Shown here piece after piece: positions 7,542 to 15,682 of a stretch of DNA of 22,295 bases (positions are counted from its first letter, which is position 1; every line of letters begins with the position of its first letter). The position numbers and the translations under genes were made by a program. The stretch is from an uncultured Bacteroidota bacterium (GTDB lineage: Bacteria; Bacteroidota; Bacteroidia; Bacteroidales; VadinHA17): positions 1 through 22,295 of the forward strand of contig CAIPJU010000990.1 of assembly GCA_903865465.1 (NCBI GenBank). Direction: 5' to 3'. The notes below the pieces were generated by a model. It saw only the letters and a list, made by a program, of their open reading frames with translations. It ran no database searches and was not told where the DNA came from.

Positions 7542-9386
7542 TTATTTGTCCTCCAGTAAATTAATGCATTTATCCTTTATTTCTGCCAATGTAAAAGGAA
7601 GTCCCTGAACCTTATTTAGTTGTTCATAGGAAAATTCCTGATATTTTATTCTAAGGAAGTCAGCAAACTGACCCATATTAAGCTCACAGACGAGTATTTT
7701 TTTGAAGCTTTGAAATACCTCCCTCACATTTTTAGGGAAGGGATTTATATAGTTAAAATTAGCAAGGCTTACATTGTATCCTTCCAGGTTTAATTCGCGC
7801 ACAGCAGTAAGCAGATAACCATAAGAGCCTCCCCAGCCAACAACCAGAAGGTCGCCTGACTTATCCCCAATAACAGGAAGATCAGGAATGTAGTTTGCAA
7901 CCCTTTCTACCTTTTCAGCTCTGATATTAATCATATTCTCATGGTTCTCAGGAACATAAGAAACCGTTCCTTTTGCAGTTTTTTCAAGCCCACCGATACG
8001 GTGTTCCAGTCCCGGCATCCCTGGAAATGCCCATTCCCTGGCAAGCTTTTCATCATCGCGTTTATAAGGCAAAAAAGGGATTTCCTTTAAATCGGCAAAT
8101 CTTGGCTTTATCTCTTTAAGATCCTTCATCGAAGGAATCCTCCATGGTTCTGTTCCATTAGCGAGATAGGAATCTGTAAGAAGAATTACTGGTGTCATGT
8201 GCTCGAGAGCTATCCTTGCTGCCTCATAAGCATAATCGAAACAGTCGGATGGTGTGCTGGCTGCAAGAACAACCACTGGACACTCGCCATTTCGGCCGTA
8301 CAGAGCCTGCATCAGATCGGCCTGTTCCGTCTTTGTAGGGAGACCAGTGGAAGGACCGCCTCTCTGAACATCAATAATTACTATCGGAAGTTCTGTCATA
8401 ACTGCCAGTCCGATAGCTTCAGATTTTAAAGCAAGTCCCGGTCCCGAAGTGGATGTAACTGCAAGTTTTCCTGCGAAGCTGGCTCCGAGGGCAGTGCAGA
8501 TCCCTGCGATTTCATCTTCAGCCTGAACACTGATAGTACCCAGTTCTTTGTGAGCAGCAAATTCTTCAAGAATACCCGTAGCAGGAGTTATCGGGTATGA
8601 ACCAATGAAGATATTAAGTCCTGCCTTCTCAGCGGCAGCCATTAATCCCCAGGCAGTTGCAGCATTTCCTGAAATATTTCTATAGGTGCCTTTTGAAATC
8701 GGAGCGGGCAGGATGCGGAATACCGGGCGAAGTGCCTCAATGGTCTCGGCATAATAATATCCAGCTCTCAGAACGATTTTATTAGCATTGGCTATTTCAG
8801 GTTTGCTCGAAAATTTCTTATCGATATATTTTTCGGTGAAATCAAGTTTGCGGTCAAAAAGCCAGAATACCATCCCAAGCGCAAACATGTTTTTTGTCTT
8901 AATGACCGATTTGGGATCCAATCCCATATCCTTAAGAGCCTCCTTTACCATCGATGATATTGGGGCATCGATAATATTCAGGCCATCAAGTTTTTCTTCA
9001 GCGATGGGATCTTTTTCATAACCTGCCTTTTCAATATTTTTATCCGTGAAGTTGTCCTTGTCATAGATTATTGTTCCACCCTCCTTAACCCACCTTATGT
9101 TTGCTTTTATAGCCGCAGGGTTCATTGCTACCAACACATCTGAAAAGTCACCCGGCATGTTTATCTCGGAATGGCCCATATGTACCTGGAATCCTGAAAC
9201 TCCTCCAACAGAACCCTGGGGAGCCCTGATTTCTGCCGGATAATCCGGAAAAGTTGACAAGTCATTACCAAGCTGTGCTGCAGTATCGGAAAACAATGTT
9301 CCTGTAAGTTGCATCCCATCACCTGAATCGCCTGAGAAGCGGATAACAACTTCTTCTCTCTCGATAATTTCTGATTTTTTAATCAT
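7542..9386 (-). CDS. korA: 2-oxoacid (probably 2-oxoglutarate):ferredoxin oxidoreductase, fused gamma-alpha subunit
   Basis: 614 residues from the ATG at 9386. The frame extends to a TTG at 9416, but the ATG gives the familiar beginning MIKKSEII before EEVVIRFSGDSGDGMQLTG. The first ~190 residues are the gamma domain, which binds CoA (SGDSGDGMQLTG, then FPDYPAEIRAPQGSVGGVSGFQVH). From about residue 220 follows the alpha domain with GNAATAWG, the IGSYPITPATGILE motif, the QAEDEIAG pyrimidine-side TPP contact region and TSTSGPGLALKSE. It pairs with KorB to form the active site. The gene is separated from korB by one base, so the two are co-transcribed and probably translationally coupled. A candidate -7 box lies about 60 bases upstream. 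The fusion and lack of a ferredoxin domain are normal for this class. Confidence 0.93.
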   Translation of the reverse strand: MIKKSEIIEREEVVIRFSGDSGDGMQLTGTLFSDTAAQLGNDLSTFPDYPAEIRAPQGSVGGVSGFQVHMGHSEINMPGDFSDVLVAMNPAAIKANIRWVKEGGTIIYDKDNFTDKNIEKAGYEKDPIAEEKLDGLNIIDAPISSMVKEALKDMGLDPKSVIKTKNMFALGMVFWLFDRKLDFTEKYIDKKFSSKPEIANANKIVLRAGYYYAETIEALRPVFRILPAPISKGTYRNISGNAATAWGLMAAAEKAGLNIFIGSYPITPATGILEEFAAHKELGTISVQAEDEIAGICTALGASFAGKLAVTSTSGPGLALKSEAIGLAVMTELPIVIIDVQRGGPSTGLPTKTEQADLMQALYGRNGECPVVVLAASTPSDCFDYAYEAARIALEHMTPVILLTDSYLANGTEPWRIPSMKDLKEIKPRFADLKEIPFLPYKRDDEKLAREWAFPGMPGLEHRIGGLEKTAKGTVSYVPENHENMINIRAEKVERVANYIPDLPVIGDKSGDLLVVGWGGSYGYLLTAVRELNLEGYNVSLANFNYINPFPKNVREVFQSFKKILVCELNMGQFADFLRIKYQEFSYEQLNKVQGLPFTLAEIKDKCINLLEDK

Positions 9387-9445
9387 AATAGCTCTGAATT
9401 TAGCTGGAAAAAACAAAATTTAAGAAACAGCCCAATGATAATACA

Positions 9446-9453
9446 CAAATTTA
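9446..9453 (-). promoter_or_regulatory. Candidate -7 box upstream of korA
   Basis: On the minus strand this reads TAAATTTG, a full match to the Bacteroidota -7 consensus TAnnTTTG. Transcription would start about 55 bases before the korA ATG. I see no clear TTG at the -33 position, and the region is AT-rich, so the match could be chance. Confidence 0.4.
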
Positions 9454-9491
9454 ACTTTTTAACTATTTAAAAACCTTTAAAATAAGTTTCA

Positions 9492-9504
9492 CAATATGAT
9501 ATTG
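9492..9504. promoter_or_regulatory. Short palindrome upstream of the korA promoter, possible operator
   Basis: CAATAT-G-ATATTG is a perfect 6+1+6 inverted repeat about 40 bases upstream of the candidate korA -7 box. It could bind a dimeric regulator. There is no second copy in the window that I noticed, so support is slight. Confidence 0.2.
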
Positions 9505-9631
9505 AGCAGTTTTTACAAATGAACATTTTACATAAGTAAATGTTTAAAGCTGCCATAAGAAAAACTGAATAAAATTTGCCTGCTTTATCCTTAATAAAAA
9601 TGATAAGTATCAGGTAATTCAAAGACAAATA

Positions 9632-9648
9632 AAATTGTCGGCCAATTT
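9632..9648 (-). terminator. Weak stem-loop downstream of murI
   Basis: AAATTG (9632-9637) and CAATTT (9643-9648) flank a five-base loop, about 60 bases after the murI stop on the minus strand, followed there by TATTTG. The stem has one G-C pair and the T-tract is broken, so this is at best a weak terminator. Confidence 0.25.
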
Positions 9649-9708
9649 ATCCGAAATAAGAAGATGATTACTTCCGGAGAGTTCTATAATTTGGTTTCCC
9701 GAGATAGG

Positions 9709-10509
9709 TTAACTCCATATATCTGCCTTTTGCAGATTTATCTCACCTTCAAAAAACATTTTTGCTATTTTCCCGAAATAGGGTGTATAATCGGAGATAA
9801 AAAACCTGTCATTTACCTGACCCGAATCGTTCAGAAGGTTTCTCTTTTCCAGGAGGTCGCGGAGGATAATGGCAACAACCCTGGATGAATCGAGTACTTC
9901 GATATTGAAATTAAATATTTTACTGATCTGATTTTTAATTATCGGATAATGGGTACAAGCCAATATCAGTGCTTCAATTCCTGCAAGGGTTTCATTTGAA
10001 AGATAGCTTCGCAGAATGGCATTGCTTATATCGTCGAAAATAAATCCCTCCTCGATCATGGGAACAAGCAGTGGTGTTGCCATAGATACAACTGAGGAAT
10101 GAGGAGCTTTTTCAGCGATCTTACGTTCGTATGTACCCGAACTTATTGTTCTCTTGGTTCCAATTATTCCTATTTTCCTGAAGTTTTTAGTGGCTATGAA
10201 ATCAACAACAGGATCGATTACGTCGATGAGAATTGTTTTATCGCTGAATTCTTCTTTCAGGTAATCGAATGCCGATGCTGATGCGGAGTTACATGCCACA
10301 AGAACAACTTTCGAATCGTGTTCGAGAAGGAACTTTGTAATGCGTTGGGAATAATATCTGATTGCCTCTGCCGATTTGTCGCCATAAGGCAGATGTGCTG
10401 TATCGCCGAAATAAATAAGGCTTTCGCCGGGGAGAATTTGTTTAATAGCATGGGCTACTGTTAGTCCACCGACTCCTGAATCAAAGATTCCTATTGGCTG
10501 CTGTTTCAC
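9709..10509 (-). CDS. murI: Glutamate racemase
   Basis: 266 residues. It interconverts L- and D-glutamate in the cytoplasm and supplies D-glutamate for the peptidoglycan stem peptide. Both catalytic cysteines are visible: Cys73 in VACNSASA and Cys185 in ACTHYP (His187 follows), with Asp10-Ser11 in FDSGVGG and the substrate loop FGDTAHLPYGDKS near residues 34-46. Length is typical. The start codon is GTG at 10509; no upstream ATG is available because the preceding stretch is a terminator hairpin and T-run. The gene follows the skp pair in the common Bacteroidota order. With only 15 bases between T-run and start there is no room for its own promoter, so expression should depend on read-through of the envelope operon or a start site inside the hairpin region. 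Confidence 0.95.
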   Translation of the reverse strand: MKQQPIGIFDSGVGGLTVAHAIKQILPGESLIYFGDTAHLPYGDKSAEAIRYYSQRITKFLLEHDSKVVLVACNSASASAFDYLKEEFSDKTILIDVIDPVVDFIATKNFRKIGIIGTKRTISSGTYERKIAEKAPHSSVVSMATPLLVPMIEEGFIFDDISNAILRSYLSNETLAGIEALILACTHYPIIKNQISKIFNFNIEVLDSSRVVAIILRDLLEKRNLLNDSGQVNDRFFISDYTPYFGKIAKMFFEGEINLQKADIWS

Positions 10510-10524
10510 TTCAGATATAGATTT

Positions 10525-10558
10525 AAAAAAAAATGACCATTCCGGTCTGGAATGGTCA
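10525..10558 (-). terminator. Intrinsic terminator between the skp pair and murI
   Basis: On the minus strand a 10-bp stem TGACCATTCC / GGAATGGTCA (10549-10558 and 10534-10543) with loop AGACC is followed by nine T residues (10533-10525). This is a textbook rho-independent terminator about 20 bases after the downstream skp stop. It also lies only 15 bases before the murI GTG codon, so it could control read-through into murI. Confidence 0.88.
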
Positions 10559-10577
10559 CCGGTAACAGATAAACTAA

Positions 10578-11099
10578 TTACTTTATACCCAATTTGGCCT
10601 TGGCAAGAGGCATAATATTGGTACTTTTGGTTTCATCAAAATAAAGCAGAGTTCCCTTCGATACATCGAATACATAGAAGAATGAGTTTTCCTTTCCAAC
10701 ATCCTTAATTGCCTTGTCAACCTTTGCATAAACCGGCTGAAACAACTCTACCTGCTTCTGCTGCATTTTGTTCTGTGCGTCGGTCTGGAAATCCCCTATC
10801 CTCTTGTTCATATCTACAAGCTCCTGCTCTTTTGTCTGTTTAACAATATCAGTGTAATTTTTACTTTCTTTCTCGTATGCTGCATTCTTGTTGTTGAATT
10901 CAACAGTCATAAGTTCAAGAGCATTCAACAATTCCTTACGATACTTTTCAAGTTTAACAGTTGCCGAATCAAATTCGGGCATGGCCTGTATAAGCTTTTC
11001 ACTGTCAATATGACCAAATTTCGGTGCCTGAGCCTTCACATTCAGCCCTGCGAGAGAGACAATAATAGCAAGAGCAATTATTCCAATAAGTCTTTTCAT
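10578..11099 (-). CDS. skp: OmpH/Skp-family periplasmic chaperone (second copy)
   Basis: 173 residues, ATG start. An N-terminal signal peptide (MKRLIGIIALAIIVSLAGLNVKAQA) with likely cleavage after the AQA region sends it to the periplasm. The mature part begins with the family's KFGHIDSEKLIQAMPEF strand, continues with a long Lys/Glu-rich helical region (about residues 45-125), the coiled-coil arms of Skp-like proteins, and ends with a short strand region containing FFYVFDVSKGTLLYF. Skp trimers hold unfolded outer-membrane proteins on the way to the BAM machinery. It is a tandem paralogue of the preceding gene, 39 bp downstream of it, and is the last gene before the terminator. Confidence 0.9.
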   Translation of the reverse strand: MKRLIGIIALAIIVSLAGLNVKAQAPKFGHIDSEKLIQAMPEFDSATVKLEKYRKELLNALELMTVEFNNKNAAYEKESKNYTDIVKQTKEQELVDMNKRIGDFQTDAQNKMQQKQVELFQPVYAKVDKAIKDVGKENSFFYVFDVSKGTLLYFDETKSTNIMPLAKAKLGIK

Positions 11100-11138
11100 T
11101 TTAATAATTTTGTTAAAAATAAATGCAAAAATAATTAA

Positions 11139-11654
11139 TTAATTCTTATAACCTAATTTTTCAAGAACCTGATCACTGATATCAAATTTCGGGTTCGCAA
11201 AAAGGATATTACCACCGGCAGAGGTATCAAAAATCACTGCATAACTACCATCGACTGCAATTTCCTTAATAGCTTTAAGTATCTCATCCTGAATTGGTTT
11301 AACCAACTCTTCCCTTTTCTTGAAAAGCTGACCTTCCATGCCAAAATACTTGTTCTGGAGTTCTTTCATCGATTTTTCCTTCTCAACAATTGCCTCTTCA
11401 CGTTTAGTTTTCATATCGGCCGATAGCAGTGCAGATTCGTTTTGATAAGATTTGTACATCTGTTCAACAACAGCGTATCCGTCGGAGACCTCTTTCTCCC
11501 ATTGTTTTGAAAGCTTGTCGAGCTGATCCTGTGCAGTGTTGAATGCAGGAATATTCTTTTTAATATATTCAGAATCGACGAATGCATATTTCTGGGCGCT
11601 GGCAAATGACGTTGCCAAAAGTATAATACCTATAAAAACAGCTGTTCTTTTCAT
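11139..11654 (-). CDS. skp: OmpH/Skp-family periplasmic chaperone (first copy)
   Basis: 171 residues, ATG start. Signal peptide MKRTAVFIGIILLATSFASAQ, then the mature family start KYAFVDSEYIKKNIPAFNTAQ. A charged helical stretch from about residue 40 to 125 is predicted to form the tentacle-like coiled coil, and the C-terminal strand segment contains YAVIFDTSAGGNILFANPKFDIS. It lies 26 bp after bamA and 39 bp before its paralogue. This bamA-skp-skp order is common in Bacteroidota and supports a role as chaperone for BamA substrates. The two copies differ clearly outside the conserved ends, so they may have different clients. Confidence 0.9.
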   Translation of the reverse strand: MKRTAVFIGIILLATSFASAQKYAFVDSEYIKKNIPAFNTAQDQLDKLSKQWEKEVSDGYAVVEQMYKSYQNESALLSADMKTKREEAIVEKEKSMKELQNKYFGMEGQLFKKREELVKPIQDEILKAIKEIAVDGSYAVIFDTSAGGNILFANPKFDISDQVLEKLGYKN

Positions 11655-11680
11655 GACTTAAATTTTTTAATATTAATCAA

Positions 11681-14197
11681 TTAAAATTGCTGACCTATAA
11701 CAAAATGAAATTGGGATTTATTTGCATTGGGATAAGCAGTCGGATTGGGAACTTCATCAAAACCATAACCCCAGTCAACACCGAGCAAACCAAACATTGG
11801 AAGGTTAGCCCTGATTCCGATACCGGCTGAACGATTCATTTTGAAGGGGTTATACTCTTTCAAATCGTACCATGCCCTTCCTGTTTCAAGAAATGCCAGA
11901 CCATAGATTGTAGCCTGCGGGTTAAGAGTTACAGGATACCTTAACTCAAAGGTTATTTTCGAGTAGACGTTACCGGCTGAGGCCCCAGTCTTTGTATCAA
12001 TCGGGGTAAGCGAACCGTTCGTGTATCCTCTTAAAGCTATTACCTCTCTGCCATAGAAACTATATCCTGTCATACCATCGCCACCAAGATAGTAGTTCTC
12101 AAATGGTGAAGGACCTATATCCTTATTATAGTGACCCAGATATCCGAATGCAAAACGGGTATTAAGAACCAGTTTCGTATTTTCAGTAATTGGATAATAA
12201 TAATCTGCTTTAAATGTCCATTTATGGAATTCAATCCAGTTATATTTCACCTGGTCGGAAACACCAATCATATTTTTACCTGAAATAAGTGAGAAAGGCG
12301 GGGTAGCCTGTACCGAAAGGGTAAATGATGATCCGCTACGGGGGTAGATCAGGTTTGGACTTGTTGAGAAACGGGTAAGTTTTGCTGTGAAACTCAACAG
12401 GTTTGATTCGCCGTTATCGAACAGGAATTTATAAACAGTATAATTATTAAGACTGTAACGTTCGTAGCTCAACTCACCATATATTGAGAAGAAGTCATCG
12501 GGCCATTCAAGTCTTTTTCCCAATCCAACAGAAGCTCCGTCGATAATCATTGCCTGCCGGCCATCTTCTCCTTTTTTCTTTCCGTTAGTCATAACCGACC
12601 GGAAAACAGATACTGAAAGCGAGTTGGGATTCTTTCCGCCAAGCCATGGCTCACTGAAGGATAAGTTATAAGACTGGTAGATTCTTCCGTTCGATTGCGC
12701 CCTGATGCTTACCGACTGTCCATCGCCTGATGGATAGGGTCTCCATTCACTGGGTTTAAAGAAATTCCTGACAGATACGTTATTGAAACGAACACCTACG
12801 GTACCTACCAACATACCTGCTCCCCATCCTCCGGAAATTTCAAACTGATCATTTGCCTTTTCTTCAAGTTTGTAAAGCAGGTCTACCGTACCGCTGGCAA
12901 CATCAGGTATTGGTGTCGGATTTATTTTTTCAGGATCGAAATGACCAAGAACGCCTAACTGACGAATGGATCGCATTATCTTGTCTTTGGAGAAAAGCTC
13001 GCCCGGAAGGGTGTAAAGTTCCCGGCGTGCAACATGTTCATTTGTCCTGGTATTTCCTTCGATCAGAACGTTATTAAGGTAGGCCTGATCGCCTTCATAT
13101 ATTCTTATTTCAAGGTCTATTGAGTCGTGATCGATTTTTTTCTCAACAGGTGTTAGACGTGAAAAAAGGTAACCGTAATCCTGGTAGAGTGAACTTACAG
13201 CATCTGAGGCTCCTGATGAGCCATTCAATCTGTCAGCTATAAGGGACTGATTATAAATAGATCCCTTTTCAACATTGAAAACCTTGGTGAGGTCTTCCTT
13301 CTTGTAAACGCTGTTTCCTACCCAGTCAATGCTCCTGAGAAAATATTGCTTCCCCTCATCAATCTTTATGTTCAGTCCAACCCTGTTGTCAGAAATCTTA
13401 TAAAGGGAATCTGAAACTATTGTGAAGTCCCTGAATCCGTTGTCGTTATAAAATTTCATAAGTTTTTCCTTGTCGTCGGAAAATTTCCCGCTTATGTATT
13501 TAGACACCCTGAAAAAGTTAAGATTCTTTTTCTTGGTCCCCTTTAACTGCCTGCGGAGCTTACTATCCGCAAAGAATTCATTCCCGTTAAAGGTTATCTC
13601 TCCGATTTTAACCTTTTCTTTTTTATCTACATTGACCGAAAGGACAACATTATTAGGCTGATCGGGATCATCTTTCTGAACAAACTCGACAGTTGTATTC
13701 AGGTAACCTTTTTCGACAAAGTGGTCGACAAGAATTTTTTTAGCTGTGTTAAGCAAATATGCTGTGACCTGAGATCCTACAGGGAGATTAAGTTTTTCTA
13801 CAAGATCCTGCAATTCGGAATTCTTAATACCATTATATTTTACTGAGGATATTCTTGGCCGTTCCTGAAGCAGAATATCAAGAAAAACGGTATCAGAAAC
13901 AGTTTTCTGAACAGTAATTCTAACATCTGAAAATAGTCCCTGCTGCCATAGTTTTTGTGCAGCAGTAGTAATTGCATCTCCCGGAATTGATACCTGTTGA
14001 CCCAACCTAAGTCCCGATATGCCAAGAAGAGCATTGGGATCGAGAAACCTGACGCCGGTAACAGTCACACCTCCAATAACATAATCTTCCGGCGATAAGA
14101 AATCAACAATTTCCTGTTTCTCCTGCGAATAAACAGAATGACTGACAAGAGTCAGGAACAAAACGACAAAAAAACTTCTAATTTTTTTAACACCCAT
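11681..14197 (-). CDS. bamA: Outer-membrane protein assembly factor BamA
   Basis: 838 residues from the ATG at 14197. The frame opens earlier at a TTG (14239), but that would overlap uppS and precede the signal peptide MGVKKIRSFFVVLFLTLVSHSVYSQ. After cleavage come POTRA repeats over about residues 30-440; the first begins YVIGGVTVTGVRFLDPNALL, and another holds KIGEITFNGNEFFADSKLR. A 16-strand-type beta-barrel follows from about residue 450 (ISGGWGAGM, then VGVRFNNVSVRNFF). The conserved loop-6 motif appears as LRGY near residue 720, and the chain ends with the aromatic barrel signature ...VIGQQF. It inserts beta-barrel proteins into the outer membrane. It starts four bases after the uppS stop, which indicates co-transcription. 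Confidence 0.95.
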   Translation of the reverse strand: MGVKKIRSFFVVLFLTLVSHSVYSQEKQEIVDFLSPEDYVIGGVTVTGVRFLDPNALLGISGLRLGQQVSIPGDAITTAAQKLWQQGLFSDVRITVQKTVSDTVFLDILLQERPRISSVKYNGIKNSELQDLVEKLNLPVGSQVTAYLLNTAKKILVDHFVEKGYLNTTVEFVQKDDPDQPNNVVLSVNVDKKEKVKIGEITFNGNEFFADSKLRRQLKGTKKKNLNFFRVSKYISGKFSDDKEKLMKFYNDNGFRDFTIVSDSLYKISDNRVGLNIKIDEGKQYFLRSIDWVGNSVYKKEDLTKVFNVEKGSIYNQSLIADRLNGSSGASDAVSSLYQDYGYLFSRLTPVEKKIDHDSIDLEIRIYEGDQAYLNNVLIEGNTRTNEHVARRELYTLPGELFSKDKIMRSIRQLGVLGHFDPEKINPTPIPDVASGTVDLLYKLEEKANDQFEISGGWGAGMLVGTVGVRFNNVSVRNFFKPSEWRPYPSGDGQSVSIRAQSNGRIYQSYNLSFSEPWLGGKNPNSLSVSVFRSVMTNGKKKGEDGRQAMIIDGASVGLGKRLEWPDDFFSIYGELSYERYSLNNYTVYKFLFDNGESNLLSFTAKLTRFSTSPNLIYPRSGSSFTLSVQATPPFSLISGKNMIGVSDQVKYNWIEFHKWTFKADYYYPITENTKLVLNTRFAFGYLGHYNKDIGPSPFENYYLGGDGMTGYSFYGREVIALRGYTNGSLTPIDTKTGASAGNVYSKITFELRYPVTLNPQATIYGLAFLETGRAWYDLKEYNPFKMNRSAGIGIRANLPMFGLLGVDWGYGFDEVPNPTAYPNANKSQFHFVIGQQF

Positions 14198-14201
14198 TAT
14201 T

Positions 14202-14951
14202 TCAACATTTATCCAATATCTGTTCACTTGTTTTTCCAAATCTTCTCTCTCGTTTCTGGTAATCGATTATAGCCTTATAGAACTCATCCCTGCCAAAATC
14301 AGGCCAAAGTATTTCTGTAAAGTACAATTCTGCATAGGCCAGCTGCCAAAGCAAAAAATTGCTGATTCTAAGTTCTCCGCTTGTCCTGATCATTAATTCA
14401 GGATCAGGGATCCCATATGTAGTAAGGTACTTTTCAAATTTTTCATCATTTATATTTTCAGGGCTAAGGGTTCCATTAGAAACCTCTTTCGCCAATTTCC
14501 TGGCTGCTTCCAGAATTTCCCATCGGGAACTATAACTAAGTGCAACAACAAGAGTAAGTCCGGTACAGCCGGAGGTGACCCTTAGTGTTTCAAAAAGCCT
14601 TGCCCTCACATCTTCTGCAAGTCGTTCGACATCGCCAATGGTATTCAGCCTGATGTTATTCTTGAGAAGAGTGTCAGTTTCTTTATTAAGCGATTGAATC
14701 ATTATGCTCATCAGAGCGTTCACCTCCTCATCGGGTCTGCCCCAATTCTCAGTCGAAAACGCATAGAGCGTCAGATATTTTATTCCAATTTCAGCAGCAG
14801 TTTCAATAATCTCACGTAATGCAACCACGCCTTGCTGATGGCCAAATACCCTGTCGAGGCCCCTTTGCCGAGCCCATCTCCCGTTTCCATCCATAATTAT
14901 TGCCACATGCGATGGCAACTTCTCAATGTTAATCTGTTCGCGTAATGGCAT
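14202..14951 (-). CDS. uppS: Isoprenyl transferase (undecaprenyl diphosphate synthase)
   Basis: 249 residues, ATG start. It condenses isopentenyl diphosphate onto farnesyl diphosphate in cis to make the C55 lipid carrier for peptidoglycan and other surface polymers, at the cytoplasmic membrane face. Visible family motifs: HVAIIMDGNGRWA with catalytic Asp21, FGHQQG, LTLYAFSTENWGRP near residues 60-73, LIRTSGELRISNFLLWQLAYAE and LWPDF near the C-terminus. Length is typical. The gene starts two bases after the DUF6089-like gene stop and ends four bases before bamA, so it is central in one operon. uppS-bamA linkage is widespread. Confidence 0.96.
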   Translation of the reverse strand: MPLREQINIEKLPSHVAIIMDGNGRWARQRGLDRVFGHQQGVVALREIIETAAEIGIKYLTLYAFSTENWGRPDEEVNALMSIMIQSLNKETDTLLKNNIRLNTIGDVERLAEDVRARLFETLRVTSGCTGLTLVVALSYSSRWEILEAARKLAKEVSNGTLSPENINDEKFEKYLTTYGIPDPELMIRTSGELRISNFLLWQLAYAELYFTEILWPDFGRDEFYKAIIDYQKRERRFGKTSEQILDKC

Positions 14952-14953
14952 AA

Positions 14954-15661
14954 CTACCTTTTTCGTTTGGAATCAACGTCGCTGAAAGCCGGACAACCGG
15001 CAAGTTTGCTGTATATCTTCCAGGTCAATGCTAATCCTGTAAATGTGTACCAGTCATTATTATGGATTGCAGTTGACTTCGCAAAATCCTTATTTTTAAC
15101 GCCGTCAAAGTTATCATAAAAAGTTTTACGAAAACCATATTCGGCTTCCAATCCCAAATTTTTATAAATGTTAATCTTGAAGCCAACCGAAAAAGGCAAT
15201 ACCGGTTGAAAGGAAGAAGAAGAAATAGATGTACCGGTATTCCCATTGCCAGTGGTGGTTGCCAGGTAAATGGCCCCGACTCCGGCAGCGAGGTAAGGAG
15301 AAAATTCCCACTGCTTGCCCATGGTTGAATATTTAAAAAAATTAAATTCAAATTGCCCGGTAAGTTCCCCAATTGATGACCTGAACCAATCCTTTCTGGC
15401 TTGCTGAAAATCATTATTAAAATCGAGGTCGTTGCCCCTGATCCCTCCATAAAATAAGCTGGCTCTGAGGGCTTGCCTTAAATTTAGGTTATACCTGTAG
15501 AATATGCCGGCGGCGGGGCGTGGGGAATAAAAGATCCGGCTGGGATTTATGTCGCCAAAATATGACGATACTCCACCAAAGATGCCATAATCAGAATTAC
15601 GCTGGCCTGCAAGGGATATAAAGATGTTGCAGACCAAAAAAAAACAAACAATATTTTTCAT
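14954..15661 (-). CDS. DUF6089-like outer-membrane beta-barrel protein
   Basis: 235 residues from the ATG at 15661 (an extra in-frame TTG precedes it at 15664). Signal peptide MKNIVCFFLVCNIFISLAGQ. The mature part opens with DYGIFGGVSSYFGDINPSRIFYSPRP, then alternating hydrophobic strands with AAGIFYRYNLN, FSPYLAAGVGAIYL, and PFSVGFKINIYKNLGLEAEYGFRKTFYDNFDG, the pattern of a small outer-membrane barrel. In Bacteroidota this type (DUF6089) is regularly found just upstream of uppS-bamA, as here (2-bp gap to uppS). Its function is not known; the position suggests a structural or accessory role in envelope assembly. The C-terminal tail is Lys/Arg-rich (DSKRKR). Confidence 0.85.
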   Translation of the reverse strand: MKNIVCFFLVCNIFISLAGQRNSDYGIFGGVSSYFGDINPSRIFYSPRPAAGIFYRYNLNLRQALRASLFYGGIRGNDLDFNNDFQQARKDWFRSSIGELTGQFEFNFFKYSTMGKQWEFSPYLAAGVGAIYLATTTGNGNTGTSISSSSFQPVLPFSVGFKINIYKNLGLEAEYGFRKTFYDNFDGVKNKDFAKSTAIHNNDWYTFTGLALTWKIYSKLAGCPAFSDVDSKRKR

Positions 15662-15682
15662 CAAAGAGTTTCCAGATCAATT

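Larger units (their letters stand above)
9387..9708. other. AT-rich non-coding region between murI and korA
   Basis: About 320 bases without a convincing gene on either strand. It holds the presumed korA promoter (9446-9453), a short perfect palindrome CAATAT-G-ATATTG (9492-9504), a weaker 7-bp inverted repeat (9522-9528 with 9538-9544) and a weak stem-loop downstream of murI (9632-9648). A plus-strand frame starting at 9664 runs into antisense murI and looks spurious. Confidence 0.7.

Noticed and set aside
7205..7564. Plus-strand open frame antisense to korB and its start
   Set aside because: It overlaps the conserved cysteine and TPP motif region of KorB and has no features of its own.
9387..9416. 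TTG start 30 bases upstream for korA
   Set aside because: An ATG at 9386 gives the normal family N-terminus; the extra ten residues are not typical of KorA.
10512..10519. TATATCTG just before the murI GTG as a promoter box
   Set aside because: It has one mismatch to the consensus and lies so close to the start codon that transcription would begin inside the gene.
11126..11133. TATTTTTG on the minus strand as an internal promoter before the second skp gene
   Set aside because: It matches TAnnTTTG but lies in very AT-rich DNA, with no -33 element, inside a short intra-operon gap.
14198..14239. TTG start for bamA overlapping the end of uppS
   Set aside because: It would place 14 residues before an otherwise proper signal peptide, whereas the ATG at 14197 begins right at it.
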